Below are positions 7,041 through 14,565 of a stretch of DNA of 42,180 nucleotides, one piece after another. A program made the translations under genes and the position numbers. Location of the stretch: assembly GCA_029550965.1 (NCBI GenBank), contig JAKPGJ010000054.1:1-42180 (forward strand), given 5' to 3'. The first letter of the stretch is position 1. Every line of letters begins with the position of its first letter. The notes below the pieces were generated by a model. That model saw nothing but the letters and a program-made list of their open reading frames with translations, searched no databases and was not told the DNA's origin. The stretch comes from Bacillota bacterium (GTDB taxonomy: Bacteria; Bacillota; Clostridia; Oscillospirales; CAG-382).

Positions 7041-7749
7041 CGATTAAATACGCAGCGATCACCGAGAGCGTACTGAGCAGTGTGCCGAGCAGGTAATACT
7101 CCGCAAACGTTTTATCCTCTGCTATTTTATTATACCTTGCGATCGACTTTGCCGTCAGCACAAGGCCTATCGCCGAATACTGCGCTATCGAAAGAAATAT
7201 CAGAATTATGACGCGCTCAAGCAAACCGATAAAACCGCCCGTATTCTTATCCTCCGCGCTCGATTCGTTTGCGGGTTTATACGGAGAAAGCAGTTTTTTT
7301 ATGGTTATATTAACAGGTTTCCAAATCAAGAGTATCATGAAAACCCATGTCAAAAACTGCACTTCTCCAATTCCGATGACGTTAAAAATCGAATCCATCC
7401 ATTCTGGAAAATTAAGCGTGCCGCAGTGAAACGAAACATAAATCGAAGCTATTATGATAAAAACGATATGTAAAACCTGCGCGGCGAAAAAAGGGAGCTC
7501 CGAATGTTGCGTCGTACTGCTTTGCGTTCTGTACGTTAACCATTCGATTATACCGTGCGTTATTGAAAGAAACAGCCAGGCGACAACGAACCATTTGTTG
7601 ATGACGGGTATCATCAGTATAAACGCAACCAAACTGTACACATAACTATGGAGGAAAAGATTTTGCTTCTTGACGTGTTTTTCGCTCCGAAAATAAAATT
7701 CACTAAGGATATAAGCCAATGAGAAAACAACAAATACGGTTTTAAACAT
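7033..7749 (-). CDS. satE: DUF3307-type polytopic membrane protein (SatE-like)
   Basis: A 238-residue protein with about six membrane segments: near residues 1-15, 30-50, 53-75, 88-105, 130-145 and the C-terminal GLLERVIILIFLSIAQYSAI and LLGTLLSTLSVIAAYLIV. The block QYSAIGLVLTAKSIARYNKI is typical of DUF3307 proteins that follow SatD. The central loop (about 150-172) is charged. Its start overlaps the end of satD by 8 bases (ATGTTTAA), so the two are translationally coupled. In Streptococcus mutans the satCDE locus is linked to acid tolerance; the molecular function is not established. The symbol follows that locus and is used by analogy. Confidence 0.75.
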   Translation of the reverse strand: MFKTVFVVFSLAYILSEFYFRSEKHVKKQNLFLHSYVYSLVAFILMIPVINKWFVVAWLFLSITHGIIEWLTYRTQSSTTQHSELPFFAAQVLHIVFIIIASIYVSFHCGTLNFPEWMDSIFNVIGIGEVQFLTWVFMILLIWKPVNITIKKLLSPYKPANESSAEDKNTGGFIGLLERVIILIFLSIAQYSAIGLVLTAKSIARYNKIAEDKTFAEYYLLGTLLSTLSVIAAYLIVK

Positions 7750-8422
7750 TTTGATTTACCTCTATCTCACTTAAAACCATACTGACTGTATCAAGCGCTT
7801 TCTTATATGAATAAAAACTGGCGTTATCCAACGCTTTGTTAACACTGGACTGCGTAATCGAGAGTTTTTCGGCCGTCTTATACTGGTTGCTTCCGCAGTT
7901 CATATAGCAGTTTATAATCTCTATCTGCCTTTTCGTCCACTTGTTTTTCAATGTTGCGCTAAGAGATAATATTGCGTTCAGCAAAACATCAATGCGATCG
8001 CTTTCGGAAGCAATCATGATGTTCGCGTAGCTTTCTTTATAATGTTTTTCTTTGTCTTTTAAAAGATTAATCATTTTTCGCGCTTGATGATACGCCGGTC
8101 CGTCCGCGCCCAAAGGAATCTCCGCATTGATCTCGGTATCTATCCGTCCAATCCCGACGCCAAACCGCAGTTTTACGGGAAACATATCCAGCTCGATTTC
8201 CGAGATTATGTTCATCGCATCCCTGCCGCGCTTTAACAGCCCCTGGAACTCGTCGCCCAATGTGATCATAAATTTCGAAGCGATGTCATCTTTATATTTT
8301 TCATTGATATCGCGCAGCTTTTGTCTTAGTTTAATCTGAACTTCGTTCCTATCCGCTATCTTTTTCGACTCGATTATATCGCCGATAATCGCGATATAGC
8401 AATTGCGGCAAGAAAAAAACAC
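7742..8422 (-). CDS. satD: SatD family protein with C-terminal helix-turn-helix
   Basis: A 226-residue protein. The N-terminal half has YIAIIGDIIESKKIADR, then ASKFMITLGDEFQGLLKRG and LRFGVGIGRIDTEINAEIPLGADGPAYHQAR (split here as three SatD blocks). The early Asp in IGDI and the GDEFQ turn resemble the metal-binding positions of class III cyclase/GGDEF palm domains; this is my inference. The C-terminal 60 residues look like a helix-turn-helix (TKRQIEIINCYMNC, YKTAEKLSITQSSVNKAL). GTG at 8422 is preferred because AAGAGG lies 8 bases upstream; a GTG at 8431 overlaps that site. It has a consensus promoter and a coupled membrane partner. The region is more AT-rich than its neighbours. Confidence 0.8.
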   Translation of the reverse strand: MFFSCRNCYIAIIGDIIESKKIADRNEVQIKLRQKLRDINEKYKDDIASKFMITLGDEFQGLLKRGRDAMNIISEIELDMFPVKLRFGVGIGRIDTEINAEIPLGADGPAYHQARKMINLLKDKEKHYKESYANIMIASESDRIDVLLNAILSLSATLKNKWTKRQIEIINCYMNCGSNQYKTAEKLSITQSSVNKALDNASFYSYKKALDTVSMVLSEIEVNQNV

Positions 8423-8442
8423 TTTTTTCACCTCTTATTGCA

Positions 8443-8471
8443 ATTATACTTCATTATTTGCCGCTTGTCAA
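8443..8471 (-). promoter_or_regulatory. consensus sigma-A promoter of satDE
   Basis: Minus strand TTGACA, 17 bp, TATAAT, with all twelve bases matching consensus. Its -35 is 5 bp from repeat copy 3 (8477). Confidence 0.8.
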
Positions 8472-8476
8472 TAAAT

Positions 8477-8531
8477 GATTCATTAAACAGTGAATTATTT
8501 TGATTAATTCATTATTGAATGAATCATTTTA
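8477..8531. repeat. right pair of satDE-flanking palindromic repeats
   Basis: Copies start at 8477 (GATTCATT-AAAC-AGTGAATT-ATTTT) and 8506 (AATTCATT-ATTG-AATGAATC-ATTTT), start-to-start 29 bp, exactly as in the left pair. Copy 4 differs from copy 1 at two bases over 24. The pair fills the space between two divergent promoters, each copy lying 5 bp from the nearer -35. Confidence 0.8.
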
Positions 8532-8536
8532 ACAAA

Positions 8537-8565
8537 TTGACTTTTTATAAACATTGTGTTATAAT
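8537..8565 (+). promoter_or_regulatory. sigma-A promoter of the PAP2-like gene
   Basis: TTGACT, 17 bp, TATAAT, starting 5 bp after repeat copy 4. Confidence 0.75.
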
Positions 8566-8601
8566 TCAGACGTTCAATTTTCATTATTGTTTCGGGTGAC
8601 T

Positions 8602-9294
8602 ATGATAAGATTTATTGAATTTATAAAAAGGAACAAGCATATTCTATTGCTCTTATACTGGCCCGTGCATTTTACCTGGTATGAGCTGCTGCGGATCTAT
8701 TCCGACAGGATGCCGAACTTTTACTTAATCTCAAGCCCGATCGACCAGCACATTCCTTTTTGCGAGTGGTTCGTGATTCCCTACGTTTTGTGGTACGCCT
8801 ACATAGCGGTCGTACTGCTTTACACGGCGTTTAAGGGAAAACAGGAGTTTCTGCGGGCGAACGGAATGATTATGGGCTGCATGTTCGTATCCATTCTCAT
8901 CTGCACCGTTCTCCCGAACGGGCTGGCGGACGGAATCCGCCCGGATTTTGAAGCGCTCGGCAGAGACAATCTGCTCATAGACCTTGTCAAGTACCTGTAC
9001 AGCATTGACAGCCCGCCGAGAGTTGTAATGCCCTCGATGCACGCCGGCGTGGCGGCCGCATTGTTCGTCGTGGTCGCGAAGTGCAAAGCGCTTAGAGGCA
9101 AATTCTGGGTCAAACTCGCTTCGTTTGTATTAAGCCTGCTGATCTGCATGTCGATTGTGTTTATCAAGCAGCATTCCATCCTCGACGGAATCGCCGGTAT
9201 CGCGCTGGTTATTCCGATTTACTTCGCGGTATATCACTGGATTTACAAGAACAAAGAAACTGATGCTTCGCAGATAAAACCGCCGCGCAAATAA
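8602..9294 (+). CDS. PAP2-superfamily membrane protein
   Basis: A 230-residue protein with about six membrane segments. The active-site features of PAP2 lipid phosphatases are in the C-terminal half: PSMHAGVAAALF (Ser and His) and KQHSILDGIAGI (His and Asp). The first PAP2 motif (KxxxxxxRP) is weak or absent, as in the inositol-phosphorylceramide synthase-like branch. It probably acts on a membrane phospholipid or lipid carrier; the substrate is unknown. The ATG at 8602 (MIRFIEFIKRN) is preferred to the upstream GTG/ATG because the transcript begins near 8572; its ribosome site (GGGTGA) is modest. It is divergent from satD and shares its regulatory region. Confidence 0.75.
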   Translation: MIRFIEFIKRNKHILLLLYWPVHFTWYELLRIYSDRMPNFYLISSPIDQHIPFCEWFVIPYVLWYAYIAVVLLYTAFKGKQEFLRANGMIMGCMFVSILICTVLPNGLADGIRPDFEALGRDNLLIDLVKYLYSIDSPPRVVMPSMHAGVAAALFVVVAKCKALRGKFWVKLASFVLSLLICMSIVFIKQHSILDGIAGIALVIPIYFAVYHWIYKNKETDASQIKPPRK

Positions 9295-9345
9295 CTTTCG
9301 GCTACGTCCAATTTAACGCGGCAGACCAAAACAAAGTATAAAAAA

Positions 9346-9369
9346 ACGGCTGATTTCTCAGCCGTTTTT
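9346..9369. terminator. bidirectional terminator between the PAP2-like gene and feoB
   Basis: ACGGCTGA-TTTC-TCAGCCGT with A5 before and T5 after, so it works for both convergent genes. The feoB stop codon lies inside the stem. Confidence 0.85.
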
Positions 9370-11460
9370 CTTATTGTAGGGGTTCGGGCGTATCAGCAGC
9401 AGCATGATAAAGCCCGCGGCGAATATCGCGGCTCCCGAGCCGAAGCCGTATTGAATCGTCCCGGTCGCCAATCCGAACGCTTGATAGGTAATCAGGCTGA
9501 ACGCGTACGCAAGCGCGGTCTGATAGCAAACGGCGAACAAGGTCCATTTCGCGCTCGCCATCTCCCGTTTGATCGCGCCGACCGCCGCGACGCAGGGCAT
9601 GCACAACAGGTTGAACACCAGAAAAGACGCTGCGGACGCCCGGTTAAACAATACGAGCGACGAAACGGCTCCGCATCCGCTGTCGGTCAAGACGCCGAGC
9701 GTGGCGACAATGTTTTCCTTTGCCAACAGCCCCGAGAAAACCGCCACCGCCGCCTGCCAGAAACCGAAACCGAGCGGCGCGAACAAGGGCGCGAAAATGC
9801 GTCCGATGCCGGCGAGCAGGCTGTGCTCGGCATCCGTAAGCCCGAACCCGCCTTCCGCGAAGCCGAAGGAGGATAAGAACCATATCGCGCCGGACGCGAG
9901 GAAAATGACGGTTCCCGCTTTGACGATAAAGGCTTTTACCCGCTCCCAAACGTGCATCAGCACCGATTTGAACGACGGGAGATGGTACTGCGGCAGTTCC
10001 ATGACAAACGGCGGCGGGTCGGACGCGAAGTATTTGGTTTTCTTTAGAATAACGCCCGAAACCGCTACCGCGAATATGCCGAGAAAGTATAAAAGCGGCG
10101 CGATGTACCAAACGTCCGGGAACATGGCCCCGCCGAAAAACGCGATGACGGTCAGCTTTGCCCCGCAGGGGATAAACGTCGCCGTCATAATCGTCATGCG
10201 GCGGTCTTTTTCGTTTTCGATGGTTTTGGTGGAGAGCACGCCCGGAACGCCGCAGCCGGAAGAGACCAGCAGCGGAATAAACGACTTGCCCGACAAGCCG
10301 AACCTGCGGAACACCTTATCCATGATAAAGGCGACTCTTGCCATATATCCGCAGTCCTCCAAAAGGCAGAGCAGGAAGAACAGAATAAACATCTGCGGCA
10401 CAAACTCGAGCACCGAGCCGACCCCGCCGATGATTCCGTGGAGGATAAACCCGTTCAGCCAATCCGCCGTTTTTAGATTCTCAAGCCATATTTTTACGTT
10501 ACCGACGATATAATCCGCAAAAAGCGTTTTGCTCGTCCACTCGGTAACCAAAGCGCCGACCCAGGTAACCGAAACGTAATACACGCCGAAGATGATCAGC
10601 GCGAAGATCGGCAAAGCCAAAACCCGGTTTGTCAGGATACGGTCAATCTTCTCGGTCGCGGTCAGCCCTTTTTTCTTCCGCAGGACGCATTTTTTGACGA
10701 GTTTTTCAATGAACTTATACCGCTCGTCGGTGATGATGCTCTCCGCGTCGTCGTCCAACTCTTTTTCTACGGCCCTTATCATTCTTTCCGCTTTATTCTT
10801 TATCTCCTCCGGTAAAGCAAGCTGTTTTAACACGTTTTCGTCGCGCTCGAATACCTTGACGGCGTACCAGCGCAGTTTTTCGGGCGGGACACGGTTTTTT
10901 ATAAGGTTTTCAATTTCCGCCAATGCCTTTTCGGTATGATACGAGAACTTGACAAAAGGGTTTGCCGGTCTCTTCCCCGCCAGCGAAGCGGCGGTCTCGG
11001 CCGCTTCAAAAGAGCCGACGCCCTTTAGCGCCGCGGTTTTTATTATAGGGCAGCCGAGGGTTTCGCTCAGCTTTTCGGTATCGATGAAATCTCCCGCTTT
11101 TTCAACGATGTCCATCATATTCAAAGCGATTACGGTCGGGATGCCCAGTTCCAAAATCTGGGTGGTCAGGTACAGGTTGCGCTCAAGGTTGGTCGCGTCC
11201 ACGATGTTGATGATCGCGTCCGGCTTTTCGTTTATGAGATAGTCCCGGGTAACAACCTCCTCCAGCGTATAGGGCGAGAGCGAATAGATTCCCGGCAGGT
11301 CGGTGAGTACGACGTCTTTCCGCTTTTTCAGAACCCCCTCCTTCTTCTCGACCGTCACGCCCGGCCAGTTCCCGACATACTGGTTCGAGCCGGTCAGGTC
11401 GTTGAACATCGTGGTTTTCCCGCAGTTCGGATTGCCGATGAGGGCGATTCTGACGCGCAA
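9358..11460 (-). CDS. feoB: ferrous iron transporter FeoB
   Basis: A 700-residue GTP-dependent Fe(II) uptake protein of the inner membrane. The N-terminal G domain shows GNPNCGKTTMFNDLTG, DLPGIYSLSPYTLEE and ALNMMD; a helical linker covers about 165-270; the gate/core membrane domain follows with about eight segments, including VSSGCGVPGVLSTKTIENEK and PCGAKLTVIAFF. The likely start is TTG at 11460 (LRVRIALIGNP): GGGAGG lies 8 bases upstream, whereas the TTG at 11484 sits inside feoA with no site. feoA precedes it by 16 bases. No FeoC is seen. No Fur-type box was recognised upstream of feoA. Confidence 0.95.
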   Translation of the reverse strand: MRVRIALIGNPNCGKTTMFNDLTGSNQYVGNWPGVTVEKKEGVLKKRKDVVLTDLPGIYSLSPYTLEEVVTRDYLINEKPDAIINIVDATNLERNLYLTTQILELGIPTVIALNMMDIVEKAGDFIDTEKLSETLGCPIIKTAALKGVGSFEAAETAASLAGKRPANPFVKFSYHTEKALAEIENLIKNRVPPEKLRWYAVKVFERDENVLKQLALPEEIKNKAERMIRAVEKELDDDAESIITDERYKFIEKLVKKCVLRKKKGLTATEKIDRILTNRVLALPIFALIIFGVYYVSVTWVGALVTEWTSKTLFADYIVGNVKIWLENLKTADWLNGFILHGIIGGVGSVLEFVPQMFILFFLLCLLEDCGYMARVAFIMDKVFRRFGLSGKSFIPLLVSSGCGVPGVLSTKTIENEKDRRMTIMTATFIPCGAKLTVIAFFGGAMFPDVWYIAPLLYFLGIFAVAVSGVILKKTKYFASDPPPFVMELPQYHLPSFKSVLMHVWERVKAFIVKAGTVIFLASGAIWFLSSFGFAEGGFGLTDAEHSLLAGIGRIFAPLFAPLGFGFWQAAVAVFSGLLAKENIVATLGVLTDSGCGAVSSLVLFNRASAASFLVFNLLCMPCVAAVGAIKREMASAKWTLFAVCYQTALAYAFSLITYQAFGLATGTIQYGFGSGAAIFAAGFIMLLLIRPNPYNKKNG

Positions 11461-11476
11461 GACAAAAACCTCCCGC

Positions 11477-11698
11477 CTATTCAATCAATACGTTTTTTGC
11501 TTCTTTTTTGCGTATGGATAGCTCATACCCGCGCAGGCGAACCTCCATCGGGTCGCCGAGCGGCGCCACCTTGCGGACAAAAATGGTTGTTCCCTTCGTG
11601 ATGCCCATATCCATAATGCGGCGCTTCAACGCGCCCTCTCCGCTCACCTTTACAACCTTTACGGTTTGCCCGCATTTGGCTTGATCGAGTGTTTTCAT
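11477..11698 (-). CDS. feoA: FeoA SH3-like protein
   Basis: A 73-residue SH3-like partner of FeoB: VKVVKVSGEGALKRRIMDMG, GTTIFVRKVAPLGDPMEVRL and GYELSIRKKEA are the family blocks. The ATG at 11698 (MKTLDQAKCG) follows AAGGAGG by 5 bases; the longer frame upstream has no such site. It is the first gene of feoAB. FeoA is thought to modulate the GTPase or gating of FeoB in the cytosol. Confidence 0.92.
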   Translation of the reverse strand: MKTLDQAKCGQTVKVVKVSGEGALKRRIMDMGITKGTTIFVRKVAPLGDPMEVRLRGYELSIRKKEAKNVLIE

Positions 11699-11830
11699 TT
11701 TTCCTCCTTCCAATATATGGTACAAGCCCTGATAATATGCTGTCATATTGCGTCGTGTATTGCGCTCAGTTCATATTATGAGATGAGCGGTCGGTTGTGG
11801 CAGCGAATGAAAATTTATTTATAACGGGTA

Positions 11831-11883
11831 TTGACAAACGCACCCGCTCGTCATATAATACATATGAACAATTGCTCATATGT
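11831..11883 (+). promoter_or_regulatory. promoter and SmtB/ArsR-type operator of the metal-efflux operon
   Basis: TTGACA (11831), 17 bp, TATAAT (11854-11859), followed at once by an inverted repeat ACATATGA-ACAATTGC-TCATATGT (11860-11883). The ATATGA/TCATAT half-sites resemble those of the SmtB/ZiaR group. Placed over the transcription start, the site suits a repressor that lets go when metal binds. Confidence 0.8.
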
Positions 11884-11910
11884 TAATTTATGAAAGAAAG
11901 GATACCTGCC

Positions 11911-12270
11911 ATGCTCGAATTTGAAGAGAGTTCTTCTGATTATATACACGCCGACAGCGCGGTGATCGAGCGGATTAAAAACGAAATGCCCGCGGAAGAG
12001 ATTATGTACGACCTTGCCGAGCTGTACAAGATATTCGGCGACTCGACGCGCATCAAGATTCTCTGCGTTCTTTTGGAAGCGGAGATGTGCGTCAGCGACA
12101 TATCGGCTCTGATCGGCGTTTCGCAGTCCGCCATATCGCACCAGCTGCGTTCGCTCAAGCAAAGCAAGCTGATTAAATACCGCCGCGTGGGCAAAACGCT
12201 GCTGTATTCGCTCGCCGACGACCATGTGCGGACCATTATCAACAACGGAATCGAGCATATATCCGAGTAA
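11911..12270 (+). CDS. ArsR/SmtB-family metal-sensing repressor
   Basis: A 119-residue winged-helix repressor: YKIFGDSTRIKILCVLLEAE, then CVSDISALIGVSQSAISHQL (recognition helix) and RRVGKTLLYSLADDHV. In the last helix, Asp-x-His, ten residues, His-x-x-Glu matches exactly the spacing of the SmtB alpha-5 Zn site (D104, H106, H117, E120), so Zn or a similar metal is the probable inducer. The ATG at 11911 follows AAAGGA by 8-9 bases; the ATG at 11890 lacks a site and leaves almost no leader. It heads an operon with the HMA protein and the P-type ATPase and has its presumed operator directly upstream. Confidence 0.9.
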   Translation: MLEFEESSSDYIHADSAVIERIKNEMPAEEIMYDLAELYKIFGDSTRIKILCVLLEAEMCVSDISALIGVSQSAISHQLRSLKQSKLIKYRRVGKTLLYSLADDHVRTIINNGIEHISE

Positions 12271-12314
12271 AAATTTCCATTCTGAAATAGAATCGCATTG
12301 AAAGGATCATTGAT

Positions 12315-12533
12315 ATGACCAAGAACTACAAACTAACAGACGTATGCCCCACCTGCGCGCGCAAGCTGGAGGAGGAAATCAAAAAGATTGACGGAGTTTT
12401 GGACGCGAAAATCAGCGTCATCAGCGAAAAGCTTGTCATTGACTGCGACGGCGAGGACCTGCAGAGAATTCTCAAGGAGGTAAAAAAGGCTTGCAAAAAA
12501 GTCGAGCCTGACTGCGTTTTATACGCTGACTGA
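12315..12533 (+). CDS. stand-alone HMA-type metal-binding protein
   Basis: A 72-residue protein shaped like the N-terminal heavy-metal-associated domain of Cd/Zn ATPases: LTDVCPTCARKLEEEIKKI, then GVLDAKISVISEKLVID. The CxxC pair (Cys 11 and 14) is the presumed ligand. Two more cysteines lie near the C-terminus (KKACKKVEPDC). The ATG at 12315 follows AAAGGA. The ATPase starts 8 bases after its stop and itself lacks an HMA domain, so this looks like a detached domain or chaperone for it. Selenocysteine or redox roles are not suggested by anything visible. Confidence 0.75.
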   Translation: MTKNYKLTDVCPTCARKLEEEIKKIDGVLDAKISVISEKLVIDCDGEDLQRILKEVKKACKKVEPDCVLYAD

Positions 12534-12541
12534 CAGTTTTT

Positions 12542-14392
12542 ATGAATAAAAAGCAAAAGCGACTGCTGTATAGAATCATCGTCTCCGCGGTTTTTTTCGC
12601 CGCGGCCATGATTTTTCGGTTTGAAAAAGAAATAGAACTTATCCTGTTTCTGGTATCCTACCTTGCCGTCGGCGGAAGCATTCTGCTGAAAGCGGCGAAG
12701 AACATCTATTACGGACAGGTTTTCAACGAAAACCTGCTGATGGCGATCGCGTCCGTCGGCGCGTTTATCATCGGCGAATACCCGGAAGGCGCCGCGGTCA
12801 TGCTCTTTTATCAGGTCGGCGAACTGTTTGAAAAAATCGCGCTGGACCGTTCGAGGAAATCCATCAAAGCGCTGATGAACATACGCCCCGATTACGCGAA
12901 CATAGAAAAGGACGGGCAGATTATTGAAGTTTCGCCCGAAGAAGTAAAGGTCGGCGACACGATTCTTGTCAAAGCGGGCGAGAAAGTGCCGCTGGACGGC
13001 ATCGTTGAAAAAGGCGCCTCCACGCTGGACACCTCCTCGCTGACCGGCGAGTCCGTGCCGAAAGACGCGCTCGAGGGCGACGCGGTTCTGAGCGGCTGCA
13101 TCAACATCAGCCGGCCGCTGTATATCAAGGTCACCCGCCCGTTCGAGGAATCGACGGTGGCCAAAATACTCGAGCTGGTGGAAAAATCCGAAGAGAAAAA
13201 GGCAAGGGCTGAAAACTTCATCACCCGCTTCGCAAAGTATTACACCCCAGCCGTTGTGTCCGCCGCCCTCCTGCTGGCAGTGGTTCCGCCGCTCGTTGCG
13301 AACGGCGACTGGAACGACTGGGTTTACCGCGCGCTCGCTTTTCTGGTTACCAGCTGTCCCTGCGCGCTGGTGATTTCGATTCCGCTCAGCTTCTTCGGCG
13401 GCATCGGCGGAGCTTCCAGAAACGGTATTCTGATTAAGGGCGGCAACTTCATCGAAGCGTTGTCCAAAGCGGACATCGTGGTGTTCGACAAGACCGGCAC
13501 CCTGACCAAAGGTGTTTTCAAGGTCAGCGGAATTTACGCGCAGAACATCGAAAGCGCCGATCTTCTTGAGATTGCAGCGCTGGCGGAATGCTATTCGAAT
13601 CATCCGATTTCCCAATCGCTCAAAGCCGCGTACGGAAAGCCCGTCGATACGACGCGGGTCGCGAACGCCGAGGAAACGGCCGGATTTGGCGTTCTGGCCG
13701 AGGTGGACGGGAAGACAGTGCTTGCCGGCAACGAAAAGCTGATGCGGAAATACGGCATCGCCTTCCGGCAGCCGCAGAACGTCGGCACCGCCGTGCACGT
13801 CGCGCGCGACGGCGTTTATCTCGGGTATATCGTCATAGCCGACGAGGTAAAGCCGGACTCGGCAGAAACCATCCGCGCGCTGAAAGCGAACGGCATCCGC
13901 AAAACGGTCATGCTGACCGGCGACGTCAAGGAAGCGGGCGACTACTACGCGAACCTGCTCGGCATGGACGAGGTCTACAGCGGACTGCTCCCCGCCGGGA
14001 AGGTGGAACAGGTCGAGAAGCTGCTTGAAGAAAAGGAGAAAAACAAGACCCTTGTCTTCGTGGGCGACGGCATGAACGACACGCCGGTACTGACAAGAGC
14101 CGACGTCGGCATCGCGATGGGCGGACTGGGTACGGACGCCGCGATCGAAGCCGCAGACGTCGTGCTGATGGACGACCAGCCGAAAAAGGTACTATCCGCT
14201 ATTCAGCTTTCCAGAAAAACCATGCGGATTGTGAAAGAGAACATCCTGTTCGCGCTCGGCGTAAAGCTGCTGGTGCTGCTGCTTGCCGGCGTCGGCGTCG
14301 CGGACATGTGGGAAGCGGTTTTCGCGGACGTCGGCGTTTCGATAATCGCGATACTGAACGCGTTAAGAGCGCTTAAGATAAGTAAGAGGTAA
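12542..14392 (+). CDS. cadA: P1B-type Zn/Cd/Pb-exporting ATPase
   Basis: A 616-residue efflux ATPase. Visible motifs in order: LTGESVP (actuator), the metal site SCPCALVISIP in the sixth membrane helix, phosphorylation DKTGTLTKG, the P1B mark NHPISQSLK, nucleotide-site GFGV, and GDGMNDTPVL. The last helices contain ADMWEAVFADVGVS, whose Asp is typical of the P1B-2 (ZntA/CadA) group. It begins directly with membrane segments and has no N-terminal HMA domain; that function seems to lie in the preceding small gene. The ribosome site is weak, so it is probably coupled to the HMA gene. The coding region ends inside a 7-bp tandem array. Confidence 0.9.
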   Translation: MNKKQKRLLYRIIVSAVFFAAAMIFRFEKEIELILFLVSYLAVGGSILLKAAKNIYYGQVFNENLLMAIASVGAFIIGEYPEGAAVMLFYQVGELFEKIALDRSRKSIKALMNIRPDYANIEKDGQIIEVSPEEVKVGDTILVKAGEKVPLDGIVEKGASTLDTSSLTGESVPKDALEGDAVLSGCINISRPLYIKVTRPFEESTVAKILELVEKSEEKKARAENFITRFAKYYTPAVVSAALLLAVVPPLVANGDWNDWVYRALAFLVTSCPCALVISIPLSFFGGIGGASRNGILIKGGNFIEALSKADIVVFDKTGTLTKGVFKVSGIYAQNIESADLLEIAALAECYSNHPISQSLKAAYGKPVDTTRVANAEETAGFGVLAEVDGKTVLAGNEKLMRKYGIAFRQPQNVGTAVHVARDGVYLGYIVIADEVKPDSAETIRALKANGIRKTVMLTGDVKEAGDYYANLLGMDEVYSGLLPAGKVEQVEKLLEEKEKNKTLVFVGDGMNDTPVLTRADVGIAMGGLGTDAAIEAADVVLMDDQPKKVLSAIQLSRKTMRIVKENILFALGVKLLVLLLAGVGVADMWEAVFADVGVSIIAILNALRALKISKR

Positions 14393-14430
14393 GAAGTAAG
14401 AAGTAAGGAGTAAGAGGTAAGGAGTAAGAG
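14382..14430 (+). repeat. heptamer tandem array (7 copies) at the 3' end of cadA
   Basis: Seven consecutive units of GTAAGAG/GTAAGAA/GTAAGGA, 49 bp without a gap. The ATPase stop codon (14390-14392) lies in the second unit. Because 7 is not a multiple of 3, copy changes would shift the frame at the very C-terminus. Confidence 0.9.
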
Positions 14431-14438
14431 ATTAGAGA

Positions 14439-14466
14439 GGAGCGAGTTTTGTGCGCTCCTTTTTTT
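14439..14466 (+). terminator. intrinsic terminator of the metal-efflux operon
   Basis: GGAGCG, 9-base loop, CGCTCC, then seven T. Confidence 0.85.
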
Positions 14467-14565
14467 GTTTGATGACGGTTTACAATAACAAGAATTATGT
14501 TTACTTAATTTGATATCTGTAACAATTGCCCGCTCTTCGGTATAACCTGAAAAGAGGTGATTTTT

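Noticed and set aside
6986..8531. CRISPR array, because of repeats with 29-bp spacing
   Set aside because: Only two copies occur at each end, with no regular unique spacers and no cas genes; the units are AT-rich palindromes.
6892..8560. satDE as a tRNA-integrated genomic island
   Set aside because: No copy of the tRNA-Arg 3' end is seen on the far side and no integrase is present; the tRNA and its terminator look undisturbed.
11700..11830. Fur box or clear promoter for feoAB
   Set aside because: Only weak matches were found on the minus strand, so no site is claimed.
12326..13798. 490-codon open frame antisense to the P-type ATPase
   Set aside because: It mirrors the GC-rich sense gene, has low-complexity Arg/Gly-rich composition and no ribosome site. 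Similar long antisense frames at 20462-21931, 28348-29271 and 35914-36810 were rejected for the same reason.
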